64,000 nt of DNA from assembly GCA_041394945.1 (NCBI GenBank), contig JAWKHH010000002.1, positions 566,501 to 630,500 on the forward strand, given 5' to 3'. A program made the position numbers and the translations under genes. The DNA is from Bryobacteraceae bacterium. Its GTDB lineage: Bacteria > Acidobacteriota > Terriglobia > Bryobacterales > Bryobacteraceae. The stretch's first letter is position 1, and every line of letters starts with the position of its first letter. The notes beneath the pieces are model-generated. The model saw only the letters and a program-made list of their open reading frames with translations. It was not told the origin of the DNA and made no database searches. Positions 1 to 10,200 of this stretch are shown piece after piece.

Positions 1-1
1 C

Positions 2-2992
2 TTCAAACGCCTCGAACGGACCGGCATCGTCCTTCGCGTCGCCGACTCCCTCTCCCTCCGTCTCACGCTCGAGCCCGGCGGCGTTACGGAATCGGTCAGC
101 GTCACCGCCCAGGCGGAACTCCTTGAGGAACGCACGCACTCCGTCGGCCAGGTCGTCGACGACCGCACCATGCAGCAACTCCCGCTGAACGGCCGCAACT
201 ATCTCCAACTCGGCAACCTCACCGCCGGCGCCGTCCCCAACACCCGCTCTCGCGATCGTACGTTCTCCGCTTACGGCAATCGCGGCCTCCAGAATGCCTT
301 CCTGCTCGACGGCGCCCGCAACCAGAACTACCTCCGCGGACTCGACAACCGCGCCCGCGACGCCATGCGCCCCTCGCTTGAAGCCATCGCCGAATTCAAG
401 GTCCAGACATCGAACTTCTCCGCCGAATACGGCGCTTCCGCTGGCGCCGTGGTCAACGTTGTTACGCGCTCGGGCACGAATCAGATCCATGGATCGGCGT
501 TCGAGTTCATCCGGAACTCTGCCTTCGACGCGCGCGACTTCTTCACCCCCGCCTCCGCCTCGAAGCCGCTCTACGTTCAGCACCAGTACGGCGGATCGCT
601 CGGTGGACCCATCAAGCGCAACCGCGCCTGGTTCATGGGCTCCTATCAGCGCACTCACATCTCCCAGGGTGACAACATCGTTTCGAGCGTCCCCACCGTC
701 GACCAGCGCAACGGAATCTTCGGCGCAACCCGCGTCTATGACCCTGCCACCACGCGCGCCAATCCCGCCGGCTCCGGATCCGTCCGCGACCTGTTCCCCA
801 ACAACACGGTGCCCGCCTCCCGTTTCGACGCCATCGGAAAGAAGCTCGCCGATTTCTACCCGAACCCGCAATTCGCAACCGCCGCCCGCAACTACGTCAA
901 CATCCCGATCCATGGCACTCGATCCCACAATGCCACCTTCCGCGGCGACCTCCGCGTCACGGATCAGGATTCGCTCTTCGGCCGCCTTTCCTTCGATGAC
1001 GGCTCCTTCACTCGCAAGAGCGCCCTTCCCGAGCCGGCCACCACCGGAACCATTCGCGATCAGCCCGCCCGTAGCGTCGGCTTCGGGTACACACGCGTCG
1101 TTACGCCCGTCACGGTGAACGAACTGCGGTTCGCATGGAATCGCGTCAGCGTCGTTCAGGACGGCACCCTGGCCCGCAACGAAATCATTCCCGGCGCGCT
1201 CGATCCCGACGTCACCAGCTCTCAGCCACAGTTCAACGTCACCGGTTTCACCGGCCTCAGTTCGGAACCGGCTGGCTTCGGCAACCTCCCGCTCGACAAA
1301 TCCTCCGGCGTCTGGAATATCTCCGACAACATCAGCTCGGTCCGCGGCAAACACACGCTCAAGGCGGGGTTCGACTACCAGCTCATTCGCGTCATCACCT
1401 CCGCAACGCTGCAAGGCCGTGGCAGTTGGGCGTTCAACGGCGTATTCACGCAGAATCCGCAAGGCCGCCCGAACACCGGCGCGCCCGTGGCCGACCTCCT
1501 TCTCGGCCTCCCCAATTCGATCACCATCGGAACGCGCGGCGTCAGCCAGGAACGCGAGCACAACACTTACTGGTACCTCCAGGATGATTGGCAGGTCACC
1601 CCCACCCTCACCTTCAACCTCGGCCTCCGCTACGAAATTACTCGCCCCTTCTACGAAATCAACAACCGCCTTGCCAACCTCATCACGGACTACGGCGACC
1701 CCAACTTCGGCCAGTACATCATCGCCGGCGACGGCCGCCGCCCTCGCTCACTCCAATACACCGACTACAACAACCTTGCTCCCCGCTTCGGTTTCGCATG
1801 GCGCACTCCCGCTGCCGGACTCGTGCTTCGCGGCGGCTACGGCATCTTCTTCGGCCAGGATGAGGGCTTCGGCGTTTCGCAGCGCACCACCAACAACCCG
1901 CCCTTCGTCGGCTTCGGCGGCTTCAACGTGACCTCGGATCAGTTGAACATCGCATCCACGATTCCCCTTTCGTCGCCGCTGCCCGCGCGCCCGGCTCCGA
2001 TCGATCCCGCGTCGTTCCAGTTCGATCCCAACTCCACCGTTCAACTCCGCTCCTGGACCAACCGCTTCACGCTGCCCTACATCCAGCAATGGACTCTCTC
2101 CCTGCAAAAGGAAATCGTCCCCGGAACACTCTGGGAACTGAACTACGTGGGCAACCACGGACTCAAACTCTGGGGCGTCTACCAGGGCAACCAGCCCGTG
2201 CCCGGTCCTGGCAGCGTGAACAACCGCCGGCCCCTCTCGGCTTTCACCCGCGGCTCGATCATCCGCGCGGAACCGTGGGTTACGTCGAACTACAACGGTC
2301 TGTCCACTCGGTTGGAACGCCGTTTCAGCAAAGGCCTGTCGTTCCTCGCGTCCTACACCTATGGCCGCTCGCTCGACACTCAGTCCAACGTCGATCTCTG
2401 CGACGGCTGCGTAAACTCTTCCGGCGCGGGCTCCGTCCAGAACGTCAACAACCGCAAGGCCAATCGCGGACCTTCGGACCACAACGTGCCGCAGAGGTTC
2501 GTGTTCTCCGGGGGCTGGGATCTGCCGTTCGGCCAGCGGAACGTAGTCGCCCGCGGCTGGACATTCGCCGGAATCCTAACCTTCGCCAGCGGCCTCCCGT
2601 TCACGCTGAACCTCCCGTTCGATAACGCCAACACAGGCAACGTAAACTGGCCCAACCGCATCGCCGACGGGCGCATCGACAACCGCACCATCGATCGCTG
2701 GTTCGACACCGCCGCCTTTGCCTTCCCCGCCCAATACACCTTTGGAAACGCCGGCAGAGGCTATCTCACCGGCCCCGGAACCAAGACCCTCGACTTCTCC
2801 CTCCAGCGCAGTTTCAACCTGCCGATCAACGAAGTCTCTCGAGTCGAGTTCCGGGCCGAGGCCTTCAATGCGCTCAACACGCCGCAATTCGGAATCCCCG
2901 GCGCGACGCTGAACACCCCGCAGTTCGCGACCATCGGATCCACCGCGGGCCCCAACCGCCAACTCCAATTCGGTCTGCGGCTTCTTTTCTGA
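2..2992 (+). CDS. TonB-dependent receptor, Oar/carboxypeptidase-regulatory type (5' truncated by window)
   Basis: Outer-membrane receptor for TonB-driven uptake. The frame is open from base 2, so the start and the N-terminal signal and regulatory domain lie upstream. The visible first ~45 residues are the end of a carboxypeptidase-regulatory-like domain leading into the plug (VTESVSVTA, then LPLNGRNY, a hallmark of acidobacterial Oar-type receptors). Plug motifs follow (AEYGASAGAVVNVVTRSGTN, GSAFEF), then a long beta-barrel with alternating aromatic strands. The protein ends in LRLLF, a terminal aromatic residue typical of barrel proteins. The ligand cannot be read from sequence. Acidobacteria of this branch carry many paralogues, usually linked to plant-polymer or peptide use. 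The neighbouring sugar-acid dehydratase hints at carbohydrate uptake, but that is inference. Confidence 0.93.
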   Translation, partial: FKRLERTGIVLRVADSLSLRLTLEPGGVTESVSVTAQAELLEERTHSVGQVVDDRTMQQLPLNGRNYLQLGNLTAGAVPNTRSRDRTFSAYGNRGLQNAFLLDGARNQNYLRGLDNRARDAMRPSLEAIAEFKVQTSNFSAEYGASAGAVVNVVTRSGTNQIHGSAFEFIRNSAFDARDFFTPASASKPLYVQHQYGGSLGGPIKRNRAWFMGSYQRTHISQGDNIVSSVPTVDQRNGIFGATRVYDPATTRANPAGSGSVRDLFPNNTVPASRFDAIGKKLADFYPNPQFATAARNYVNIPIHGTRSHNATFRGDLRVTDQDSLFGRLSFDDGSFTRKSALPEPATTGTIRDQPARSVGFGYTRVVTPVTVNELRFAWNRVSVVQDGTLARNEIIPGALDPDVTSSQPQFNVTGFTGLSSEPAGFGNLPLDKSSGVWNISDNISSVRGKHTLKAGFDYQLIRVITSATLQGRGSWAFNGVFTQNPQGRPNTGAPVADLLLGLPNSITIGTRGVSQEREHNTYWYLQDDWQVTPTLTFNLGLRYEITRPFYEINNRLANLITDYGDPNFGQYIIAGDGRRPRSLQYTDYNNLAPRFGFAWRTPAAGLVLRGGYGIFFGQDEGFGVSQRTTNNPPFVGFGGFNVTSDQLNIASTIPLSSPLPARPAPIDPASFQFDPNSTVQLRSWTNRFTLPYIQQWTLSLQKEIVPGTLWELNYVGNHGLKLWGVYQGNQPVPGPGSVNNRRPLSAFTRGSIIRAEPWVTSNYNGLSTRLERRFSKGLSFLASYTYGRSLDTQSNVDLCDGCVNSSGAGSVQNVNNRKANRGPSDHNVPQRFVFSGGWDLPFGQRNVVARGWTFAGILTFASGLPFTLNLPFDNANTGNVNWPNRIADGRIDNRTIDRWFDTAAFAFPAQYTFGNAGRGYLTGPGTKTLDFSLQRSFNLPINEVSRVEFRAEAFNALNTPQFGIPGATLNTPQFATIGSTAGPNRQLQFGLRLLF

Positions 2993-3063
2993 CGGCTGAG
3001 CAAGCGCAGGCCGGCCAACGGGACCTATGCCGGACGGTTCGCTATCCTGAAACGAACCTTCCC

Positions 3064-5013
3064 ATGCACATCCTCGATTCCGGCGACCCCTCCCTCTACG
3101 ACATCCGCACCCGTGCCGCCGGACCCAAAGGCGCGCTCCCCATCACGCCGGACATGCTCCTCAAGCGCCCCTCCGGCGACCTGTTCGGCTGGAGCCAGAA
3201 CGCTGGCATGGGCTGGGACCCCTCCGCCCTCGGCGGCCACGACATTCTCATTCTCTCGACGCACGGCGGCCTCCGCGACCCCGATGGCGCGCCCGTCGCC
3301 CTCGGCTACCACACCGGCCACTTCGAAGTGCACCTCCTCGTCGACGCCGCCGCGCGCGAACTCGCCGCCCACCGCGCCGTTCCCTTCGCCGGATACTGTA
3401 CCGATCCATGCGACGGACGCTCCCAAGGCACGCCCGGCATGTACGATTCGCTGCCTTATCGCAACGACGCCGCCATCGTGCTGCGCCGCCTCGCCCGATC
3501 GCTCCCCACGCGCCGCGGCGTCCTCGGCGTCGCCACCTGCGACAAAGGCCTTCCGGCGATGATGATGGCCCTCGCCGCGCTTCACGATCTGCCCTGTGTT
3601 CTCGCTCCCGGCGGCGTCACCCTGGCCGCGGAGGAAGGAGAAGACGCCGGCAAGGCGCAGACCCTCGGCGCGCGCTACGCTCACGGCGAGATCACGCTCG
3701 AGTACGCCGCCGAAGCCGGATGCCGCACCTGCGCCTCGCCCGGCGGCGGCTGCCAGTTCCTCGGCACCGCGGCGACTTCGCAAGTGATCGCCGAAGCGTT
3801 GGGAATGGCTCTGCCGCATTCCGCGCTAGCGCCCTCCGGCCACCCCATCTGGCTCGACATGGGCCGCCGCTCGGCCCGCGCTCTCCTCGCGATGGTGGAG
3901 CGGGGAATCCGGATGCGCGACATTCTCGATCGCCGCGCACTCCACAACGCCATGGCCCTCCACGCCGCTTTCGGCGGTTCGACGAACCTCATTCTCCATC
4001 TGCCCGCTGTAGCCCATTCAGCCGGGCTCGCGCGGCCCACGGTGGAGGATTGGAACCGCGTGAACCGTGCCGTTCCCCGCTTGGTCGACGTGCTCCCCAA
4101 TGGCCCTCGCAATCACATCACCGCGCAGGCCTACCTTGCCGGCGCCGTCCCCGAAGTGATGCTCCACCTCCGCCAGGCCGGCCTCCTCGAAACCGGCGCT
4201 CGAACCGTGGCCGGCATCACAGTGGATGAAGCGCTCAACTGGTGGGAGCAATCCGAGCGGCGCGCCGCCGTGCGCAAGCTGCTCGCCGATCGCGACCACA
4301 TTGACCCCGGCAAAGTCATCATGGATCCGGACGCCGCCCGTGCCGCTGGACTCACCCCCACCGTCTGCTTCCCAGTCGGCAACCTCGCCCCGGAAGGCTC
4401 CGTCGTCAAGAGCACGTCGATCGACCCTTCCGTTGTCGACGCCGGCGGCGTCTACCGCAAGGAGGGTCCGGCTCGCGTCTTTCTCGCCGAGCGCGACGCC
4501 ATCGCCGCCATCAAGGAAAACCGCCTCCAGCCGGGCGATATTCTCGTTCTCATCTGCCGCGGTCCGCTTGGCTCCGGCATGGAAGAGACCTACCAGATCA
4601 CATCGGCGCTGAAGCACCTGCCGTTCGGAAAGCACATCGCGCTCATTACCGACGCTCGCTTCTCCGGCGTGTCCACCGGAGCCTGCATCGGCCATGTGTC
4701 CCCCGAAGCGCTCGCCGGCGGGCCGATTGGCAAACTCCGCGACGGCGACCGAATCCGCATCGTCATCGACCGCAACCGCCTCGAAGCCACCGTCGACTTG
4801 CTGGGCGCCGACGGCAGCGTCGAATCCGGAAACGCCGCACTGGCGGCTCGCGACCCCAGAGCCGATTTGCACGCCGATCCCGAGCTCCCGCCTGAAACCC
4901 GCCTCTGGGCCGCGTTGCAGGATGTCTCCGGCGGCTCCTGGGGTGGCGCTGTCTACGATACGGACGCGATCCTCCGCGTCATCGAAGCCGGCCGCCGCGC
5001 GATCAGCGCGTGA
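3064..5013 (+). CDS. yjhG: IlvD/Edd-family sugar-acid dehydratase, YjhG/YagF type (probable D-xylonate dehydratase)
   Basis: This enzyme would dehydrate an aldonic acid, most likely D-xylonate to 2-keto-3-deoxy-xylonate, using an Fe-S cluster. The 649-residue length and the whole sequence resemble E. coli YjhG/YagF as I recall it: the N-terminal LYDIRTRAAGPKG and RPSGDLFG, then YCTDPCDGRSQGT (Cys112, Cys116), VATCDKGLPA (Cys159), CASPGGGCQFLGTA (Cys230), SALAPSG, HAAFGGSTNL, and DARFSGVSTGACIGHV near the C-terminus. It is therefore closer to this subgroup than to the branched-chain enzyme IlvD. Its 3' end overlaps the convergent M48 gene by 11 bp. No xylonate pathway partner is visible in the window, so the substrate is inferred from the subfamily. 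Confidence 0.88.
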   Translation: MHILDSGDPSLYDIRTRAAGPKGALPITPDMLLKRPSGDLFGWSQNAGMGWDPSALGGHDILILSTHGGLRDPDGAPVALGYHTGHFEVHLLVDAAARELAAHRAVPFAGYCTDPCDGRSQGTPGMYDSLPYRNDAAIVLRRLARSLPTRRGVLGVATCDKGLPAMMMALAALHDLPCVLAPGGVTLAAEEGEDAGKAQTLGARYAHGEITLEYAAEAGCRTCASPGGGCQFLGTAATSQVIAEALGMALPHSALAPSGHPIWLDMGRRSARALLAMVERGIRMRDILDRRALHNAMALHAAFGGSTNLILHLPAVAHSAGLARPTVEDWNRVNRAVPRLVDVLPNGPRNHITAQAYLAGAVPEVMLHLRQAGLLETGARTVAGITVDEALNWWEQSERRAAVRKLLADRDHIDPGKVIMDPDAARAAGLTPTVCFPVGNLAPEGSVVKSTSIDPSVVDAGGVYRKEGPARVFLAERDAIAAIKENRLQPGDILVLICRGPLGSGMEETYQITSALKHLPFGKHIALITDARFSGVSTGACIGHVSPEALAGGPIGKLRDGDRIRIVIDRNRLEATVDLLGADGSVESGNAALAARDPRADLHADPELPPETRLWAALQDVSGGSWGGAVYDTDAILRVIEAGRRAISA

Positions 5014-6382
5014 ACCGTAGCGACCCCACCACCTGGTCGAGCATTTGTTGCAGTTGCTGCGCGTTTTGCCGCGGCGCCGCGCCGATGATGTAGAACAGCC
5101 CTTCCGGCCGCGCCACCGTGATGATCACGCCCTGCTCCGGGCCGCCGAATGGCGACTCCGTCTGGTACTGCGTCATCAGCCCCGTGGCGCCGCTGAGCCG
5201 CACCTGCCTCGCGTTGCTCCCGATCTGCATCGAAGGATCGGCGCGCATCATCTGCCGCCACAATTCCTGCGACGCGCCGCCAAGGTCGCTGGCCGTCTGC
5301 GGAGCGTAGTAGTTCAACATCAGCCCAAAACCGATGGCGACACTGCCGCCCAGTTGCCGCACGAGGCCGCCGCGTGGCGCAACCACCGTTGCCGGCGTGC
5401 CGTTCGACTGCACCATCTCCCAATCGCCCGGCATCGACATCTGGAACGTGGGTCCCCGCACCTGCCGCCATTGCGCGTTGCTCGGCTGCGACACTTGCGG
5501 AGCGGCGGGCTGCGGCTTCTGGGGAGGCTTCGGCTCCGGCAGCGCCGCCACGCTTCGCTTCAGCCCGCCGAAATCGCCCGCCTGGAACCCATAGCTCTGC
5601 TGCGGCATCACCGCGATTTCGGATTCGATTCGCTTGATCCGGTTGCCCGGATTCGGGTGGTCGGAGAAGAACTCGGGCGCGCGCGAGCCGCCGTCGCCCT
5701 CCAACTTCTCGAAGAACCGCGCCATCTCGATCGGGTTGTAACCCGCCTCGGCCATGATCCGCGAACCGAGAATATCGGCTTGCGTTTCCGCGCCGCGTGA
5801 GAACTTCAGCAGAAGCGAATTCAACCCCAGCGCCGCGCCCACCTGTACAAGCTGGCCGAGCTGCTCGTTGCCCACCGACGCTGCGGCGACCGCGCCGCCA
5901 ATCTGCGCCGGCAGCTCGAGCAGTTGCGCCTTCGAGACCTGGTTGGTGCCGTGCCGCAGGATTACGTGCGCCATCTCGTGTCCCATCACCCCGGCGACCT
6001 GCGCCTCGTTATCGGCGGACGCGATCAGCCCCGAGAAAACGAACATCGGGCCTCCCGGCAGCGCGAACGCGTTGATGCTCTTCTCGTTCACCACAGTGAA
6101 CTCGAACGGAAATCCGCTCGATTTGGCCGCATTGGTCTGCACCAGCCGCTCGCCGATCCGCTTCACGTAGTTCTGGACGGCCGCGTCGCGCACGATGTCC
6201 ATCTGCTGCCGGACTTCCTCGGCGGCCTGCTTGCCGAGCTCAATGTCCTGCTGCACGGAAAAGAAGTTCATTCCCGGTTTGATCGGCGCGCCCGGTTGGT
6301 GGCCGCTGCAAGCGGCCAGCAGCACGCCGAGCGCTGCCGCCGGGAGTCGTTTGGAGAGTGTGGTGGAGGAGAGCATGAGCAT
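5003..6382 (-). CDS. M48 family zinc metalloprotease, lipoprotein (BepA/YfgC-like)
   Basis: Periplasmic or outer-membrane quality-control protease. The chosen start (MLMLSSTTLSKR) gives a lipoprotein signal peptide with lipobox LAAC; the frame extends to 6445, but that N-terminus is charged and not signal-like. The M48 core has VMGHEMAHVILRHGT (HExxH zinc site) and, about 60 residues later, RGAETQADILGSRIMAEAGY, which supplies the third ligand glutamate. The SDHPNPGNRIKRIE block after it is typical of BepA/LoiP-type proteins. The last ~150 residues form a separate domain with no recognised family. It follows the carbonic anhydrase homologue on the same strand with ~100 bp between them. Confidence 0.87.
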   Translation of the reverse strand: MLMLSSTTLSKRLPAAALGVLLAACSGHQPGAPIKPGMNFFSVQQDIELGKQAAEEVRQQMDIVRDAAVQNYVKRIGERLVQTNAAKSSGFPFEFTVVNEKSINAFALPGGPMFVFSGLIASADNEAQVAGVMGHEMAHVILRHGTNQVSKAQLLELPAQIGGAVAAASVGNEQLGQLVQVGAALGLNSLLLKFSRGAETQADILGSRIMAEAGYNPIEMARFFEKLEGDGGSRAPEFFSDHPNPGNRIKRIESEIAVMPQQSYGFQAGDFGGLKRSVAALPEPKPPQKPQPAAPQVSQPSNAQWRQVRGPTFQMSMPGDWEMVQSNGTPATVVAPRGGLVRQLGGSVAIGFGLMLNYYAPQTASDLGGASQELWRQMMRADPSMQIGSNARQVRLSGATGLMTQYQTESPFGGPEQGVIITVARPEGLFYIIGAAPRQNAQQLQQMLDQVVGSLRFTR

Positions 6383-6483
6383 GGAGACCTCGCGAAATCG
6401 GCCCTGGCAGTCCGATTCGTTCTTCCACAATAGCTGACCCGTCACGGGGCCTGCATGTTTCAGCTCCCAGTTCGGGGGGCGGA

Positions 6484-7176
6484 CTAGTGAGGCAGCCCGG
6501 AAGAGAGCGTGGTCCGGTGCGCCGGTGGCGTCATCCAGCCGACGCGGCCCGATTCGCCGTCATAATAGGCTCCAACCACGCGGAGACGCCCCCCGCCCGC
6601 TAGCGGCGCAAGAATCGGGTCCGACGCGGCAAGTGCGGCCACGCCCGCCTCGACGTTGGCATGAATCGCACGCTCCAGCACGTCCCCCGGCTGGCCCTTC
6701 ACACGAGCCACGGGAGCCGCCATCGGCGCAACCAGGGTCCCGATATGCCCTGGACCCATGGCGCCCCGCACGGCGTGTCCCACCACCGAGCAGCCCTGAT
6801 GTCCAAGAACCACCACCACCCGAACGCCGTGCCTTTCCACCGCCATCTCCACCGCCGCGATCTCCCGTTCGCCAACCACGTTGCCCGGCGCCCGGAGCAC
6901 GTATAAGTCGCCTAGCCCCTGGTCGAACAGAATCTCTGGCGGCGTCGTCGATTCCGAACAGGCGATCACCACCGCTTGCGCCGGCTGCGTCTTCGCCACT
7001 TCCCGCCTCCGTGCGACCGACTGATGCCAGTGCACGGGCTTCCCCTCGGCATGCCGCTGGTTGCCGTAGCGGAGCCACTCGAGGACCATTTCCGGGGACG
7101 GCGCGCCATCGGCCGCTCCGGCCGCCGCCGGCACCATTCCAAGAGCTAGCGGAAGTAACACCAGGATCTTTCCCAT
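6484..7176 (-). CDS. Exported beta-carbonic anhydrase homologue with altered Asp-Arg dyad
   Basis: Beta-class carbonic anhydrases interconvert CO2 and bicarbonate using a zinc held by Cys-His-Cys. This 230-residue protein has a signal peptide (residues 1-21, ending AAAGAA), so it acts outside the cytoplasm. The zinc ligands are visible: Cys73 in ACSEST, and His126 and Cys129 in LGHQGCS. VLRAPGNVV matches the conserved R-x-AGN loop. The usual C-x-D-x-R dyad is C-S-E-S-T (Glu75, Thr77), so the residues that gate zinc and the active site are changed. It may be inactive, slow or repurposed. The start lies 79 bp from the divergent GMC oxidoreductase start at 7256, so the gap must hold both promoters. 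Confidence 0.82.
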   Translation of the reverse strand: MGKILVLLPLALGMVPAAAGAADGAPSPEMVLEWLRYGNQRHAEGKPVHWHQSVARRREVAKTQPAQAVVIACSESTTPPEILFDQGLGDLYVLRAPGNVVGEREIAAVEMAVERHGVRVVVVLGHQGCSVVGHAVRGAMGPGHIGTLVAPMAAPVARVKGQPGDVLERAIHANVEAGVAALAASDPILAPLAGGGRLRVVGAYYDGESGRVGWMTPPAHRTTLSSGLPH

Positions 7177-7255
7177 GTCTCCCTCATCGGCTCCACGCGA
7201 AAAAGGCGTAACTTTCGTGAAACGTTTCGCCCCAGGGTGTCACTTCCAGGACACT

Positions 7256-10200
7256 ATGGCTGCACCTCTGTCCTCGGATTGGTCGAAACGGTCCAAGAGC
7301 ACCTTTGACTTCATCGTGATTGGCTCCGGCTACGGCGGAGCGATCACGGCCGCCCGGCTCGCCGGGTCGGACGCACGCCCCAGCGTCTGCATCCTCGAGC
7401 GCGGCAAGGAGTGGGCCGTCGGCGAATTCCCCGACTCGGCCGGCGGCTGGCTCTCCAATCAACGCAATGACCTGAACCCCCTCGGCCTTTACGAAGTCCT
7501 CAATTACGCCGACATCTCCATCCTCAAGGGCTCCGGTCTCGGCGGCACTTCGCTCGTCAACGCCAACGTCGCGATCGTGCCCGACGACGACGCGTTCCGC
7601 CAGGACGGCTGGCCAGCCGCCGTCAATACGGCGTCGCTCGATTCGTTCTACCGGATTGCCCGCGACACGCTGTTCGCCCGCCCCTATCCCGACGCGATGA
7701 ATCTGCCCAAGGTGCAGGCCCTCGCCCGCCGGGGCGCGCAGCTCGGTCTCCCCGTGGAACCCCTCGACATCGCGGTAACCACCGTCGATAGAACCAACGA
7801 CCAGGGCGTTCACCAGCCCAAGTGCACCGGCTGCGGCGATTGCGTCTCCGGCTGTAACGTCGGCTCGAAGAATACGCTCGCCATGAACTATCTTCCTCTC
7901 GCCAAAAGCAAGGGCGCGGAGATATACACGCAATGCGAGGTGGAGTCGATCGAAAAGCTCTCCGCCGGCGGTTGGCGCGTCCACGGCTACTGGGTGCGAG
8001 ACGCCCTCAAGAGACAGAAGTTCTCGCTCGACGCCGGCAACGTCATCCTCGCCGCCGGGTCGGTTAACAGCACCGAAATCCTGCTCCGGTCGGCCGAAAA
8101 GCGCGGACTCGCCATCTCACCCGCCGCTGGCTCCAAGTTCGGCGGCAACGGCGACTTCTTCGGCCTCTCCTACAACGGCAACTACGAGACCCGCGTCCTC
8201 GGCTTCGGCGTCCATCCGCCGGACCAGGCTTGGGAAAAGAACCCGAGCGGACCCTCGATCGTCGCGTCTCTTCGCTACCGGGCCGGCGATCCGTCGCGGT
8301 GGTTCACCATCGAGGACCTCAGCTTCCCCGCGGCTGCCCTTCGCGCCGCTCAGGTCACCTTCGCCACGCTCCCGAACAAGGAGGATACCGACGTCGGCGA
8401 CGAAACCCGGGAGATGCGTCGAGCCATTCAAGATACGCTCGGGATCAAGCCCTACGATCCCGAAGGCGCGCTCAATCACACCATGCTCTACCTGTGCATG
8501 GGTTTCGATGACCAGCGCGGCTACTTCGTGCTCGGCAAGCGCGGCGTCGAGATCCGCTGGCCCGGCGCAGGCCGCCAGCCCGTGTTCGGGATGATCAACG
8601 AGGAACTCCGCCGCCACGCGCGGCGCGAGGGCTCGAGCTTCCTCGCCAACCCGATCTGGGAGTTCATGAAGCTTCCCGTGCGCCATCTCGTCACCGCGCA
8701 TCCGCTCGGCGGACTGCCGATGGGCGAGGACTACCTCGCCGGCGCCGTCGACGAATGGGGCCGCGTCTTCTCCTCCGACGGCAGCGTTCACGACGGGCTT
8801 TTCGTGGCTGACGGCGCCGTGCTGCCCGCCGCCCTCGGCGTCAATCCCTTCCTCACGATAGCGGCTGTCGCCGAGCGGATCGCCGCGCGCAAGATCGAGG
8901 AAATCGGCGGCAACCCCTATCCCAAGCCCCCCGCGCCCGTTGCCATACCCGCTGTCGATCCGATCGAGGCCATCTCGAAAAGCGAAACCGAACTCGAACG
9001 CATCTTCGAACGAATCCCGTCCGGCTCCATCCAAACCATGCTCAACGCAGGCGGCCGCACGGTCGATCCCGCCGCCCGCCGCATTCGCAACGACGATTTC
9101 TGGAAAGGGTGCTTCCCCAACGGTCATCTGCTGAACGCCATGTCGTCGGCCCTGTTCACGTCGTTCAAGAAACGCTTCTTCAAACAGGGCGGCAAGTTCA
9201 TGGGCGTCACCAGCGACTCCGACGGCGCCATCGACGCGCGCAACAGCATTGAGGAGATCGAACTGAAGAAACCCGCCGGCGATCTGAAGCCCGGCCGCTA
9301 CATCCTCCTCCGCTACCTCGATCCGCCGTGGCAAGGTTTCTACGATGTCTTTCGCGTGATCAACGAAGACCTGCTGATCGGCCGCGTCTACCTCGGCGCG
9401 TACCCGGACGGCCTCCGTATGTTCACCTTCCCGATGACGCGCCGCTACGCGTTCTCGCAGATGACCGTGGAGGATCACCGGTCCCTCTACGCTTCAGCGG
9501 TCGTGCCCACCGCGCTCGAGCTCGACGGCGCCTGGCGCATGGATACGATCTCCAACGCCAACCACGCCGCCGGCGTCGCCTGGCTCGCTTTCGAGAACAA
9601 GCCCGACGGGCGCCTCGAGAGCCGCTATCAATTGATGGGGCTCATTGAGGGGCTGGTGACGCCCAGCTTCGCCGCCGGCCATTTCCAACTGAACGACTTC
9701 ACGCCCCTTCGCGACGAGATCCGGAAAATCGATGACGAGCTGTTCATCGGCAAATGGGTCACCTCCGATCCGGCGTTGATCCACGGCTCACTGCCGGTCG
9801 ATCTCGGCTTGTTCCACCGCGAACCCGCGGGCCCCGACGGGAAGAGCCGCTGGGGCTTCTACTACCTCCTCACCCGCGCCGAGGGCGCCGGCCGCCTCTC
9901 TTCCAGCACGATCCTCAGCCCCTGGCTCGATCATCAGCTCCCGCGCGGTGTCGGCATGACCTTCGACGAAGAGATGGTGGGCCGTATCTGGAATGGCATG
10001 AAGACGCCCTCCGGCGATCGGTCCGGCGACCTCGCCATCGCGGCTCGCGGCGACGCCGGAGCCTCGGCCTGCAGCTTTCAGGTCCGGATGCACATCGGCG
10101 ATGTCAACGAATTCGTCGACGGCCCCGAGCACGAAGCGCGCCTCTCCGGCAAGATCGTCTTCAGCGACTTCCTCGGCGGCGGCCCGCGCGAGTTCACCCT

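Noticed and set aside
294..1118. Alternate-frame reading frames inside the TonB receptor and many other large genes
   Set aside because: They lie inside well-supported genes in other frames or on the other strand, are Pro/Arg/Ser-rich as expected for GC-rich shadow translation, and show no family motifs.
5045..5800. Plus-strand reading frames over the M48 gene
   Set aside because: Opposite-strand shadow of a clear metalloprotease; no start context or motif.
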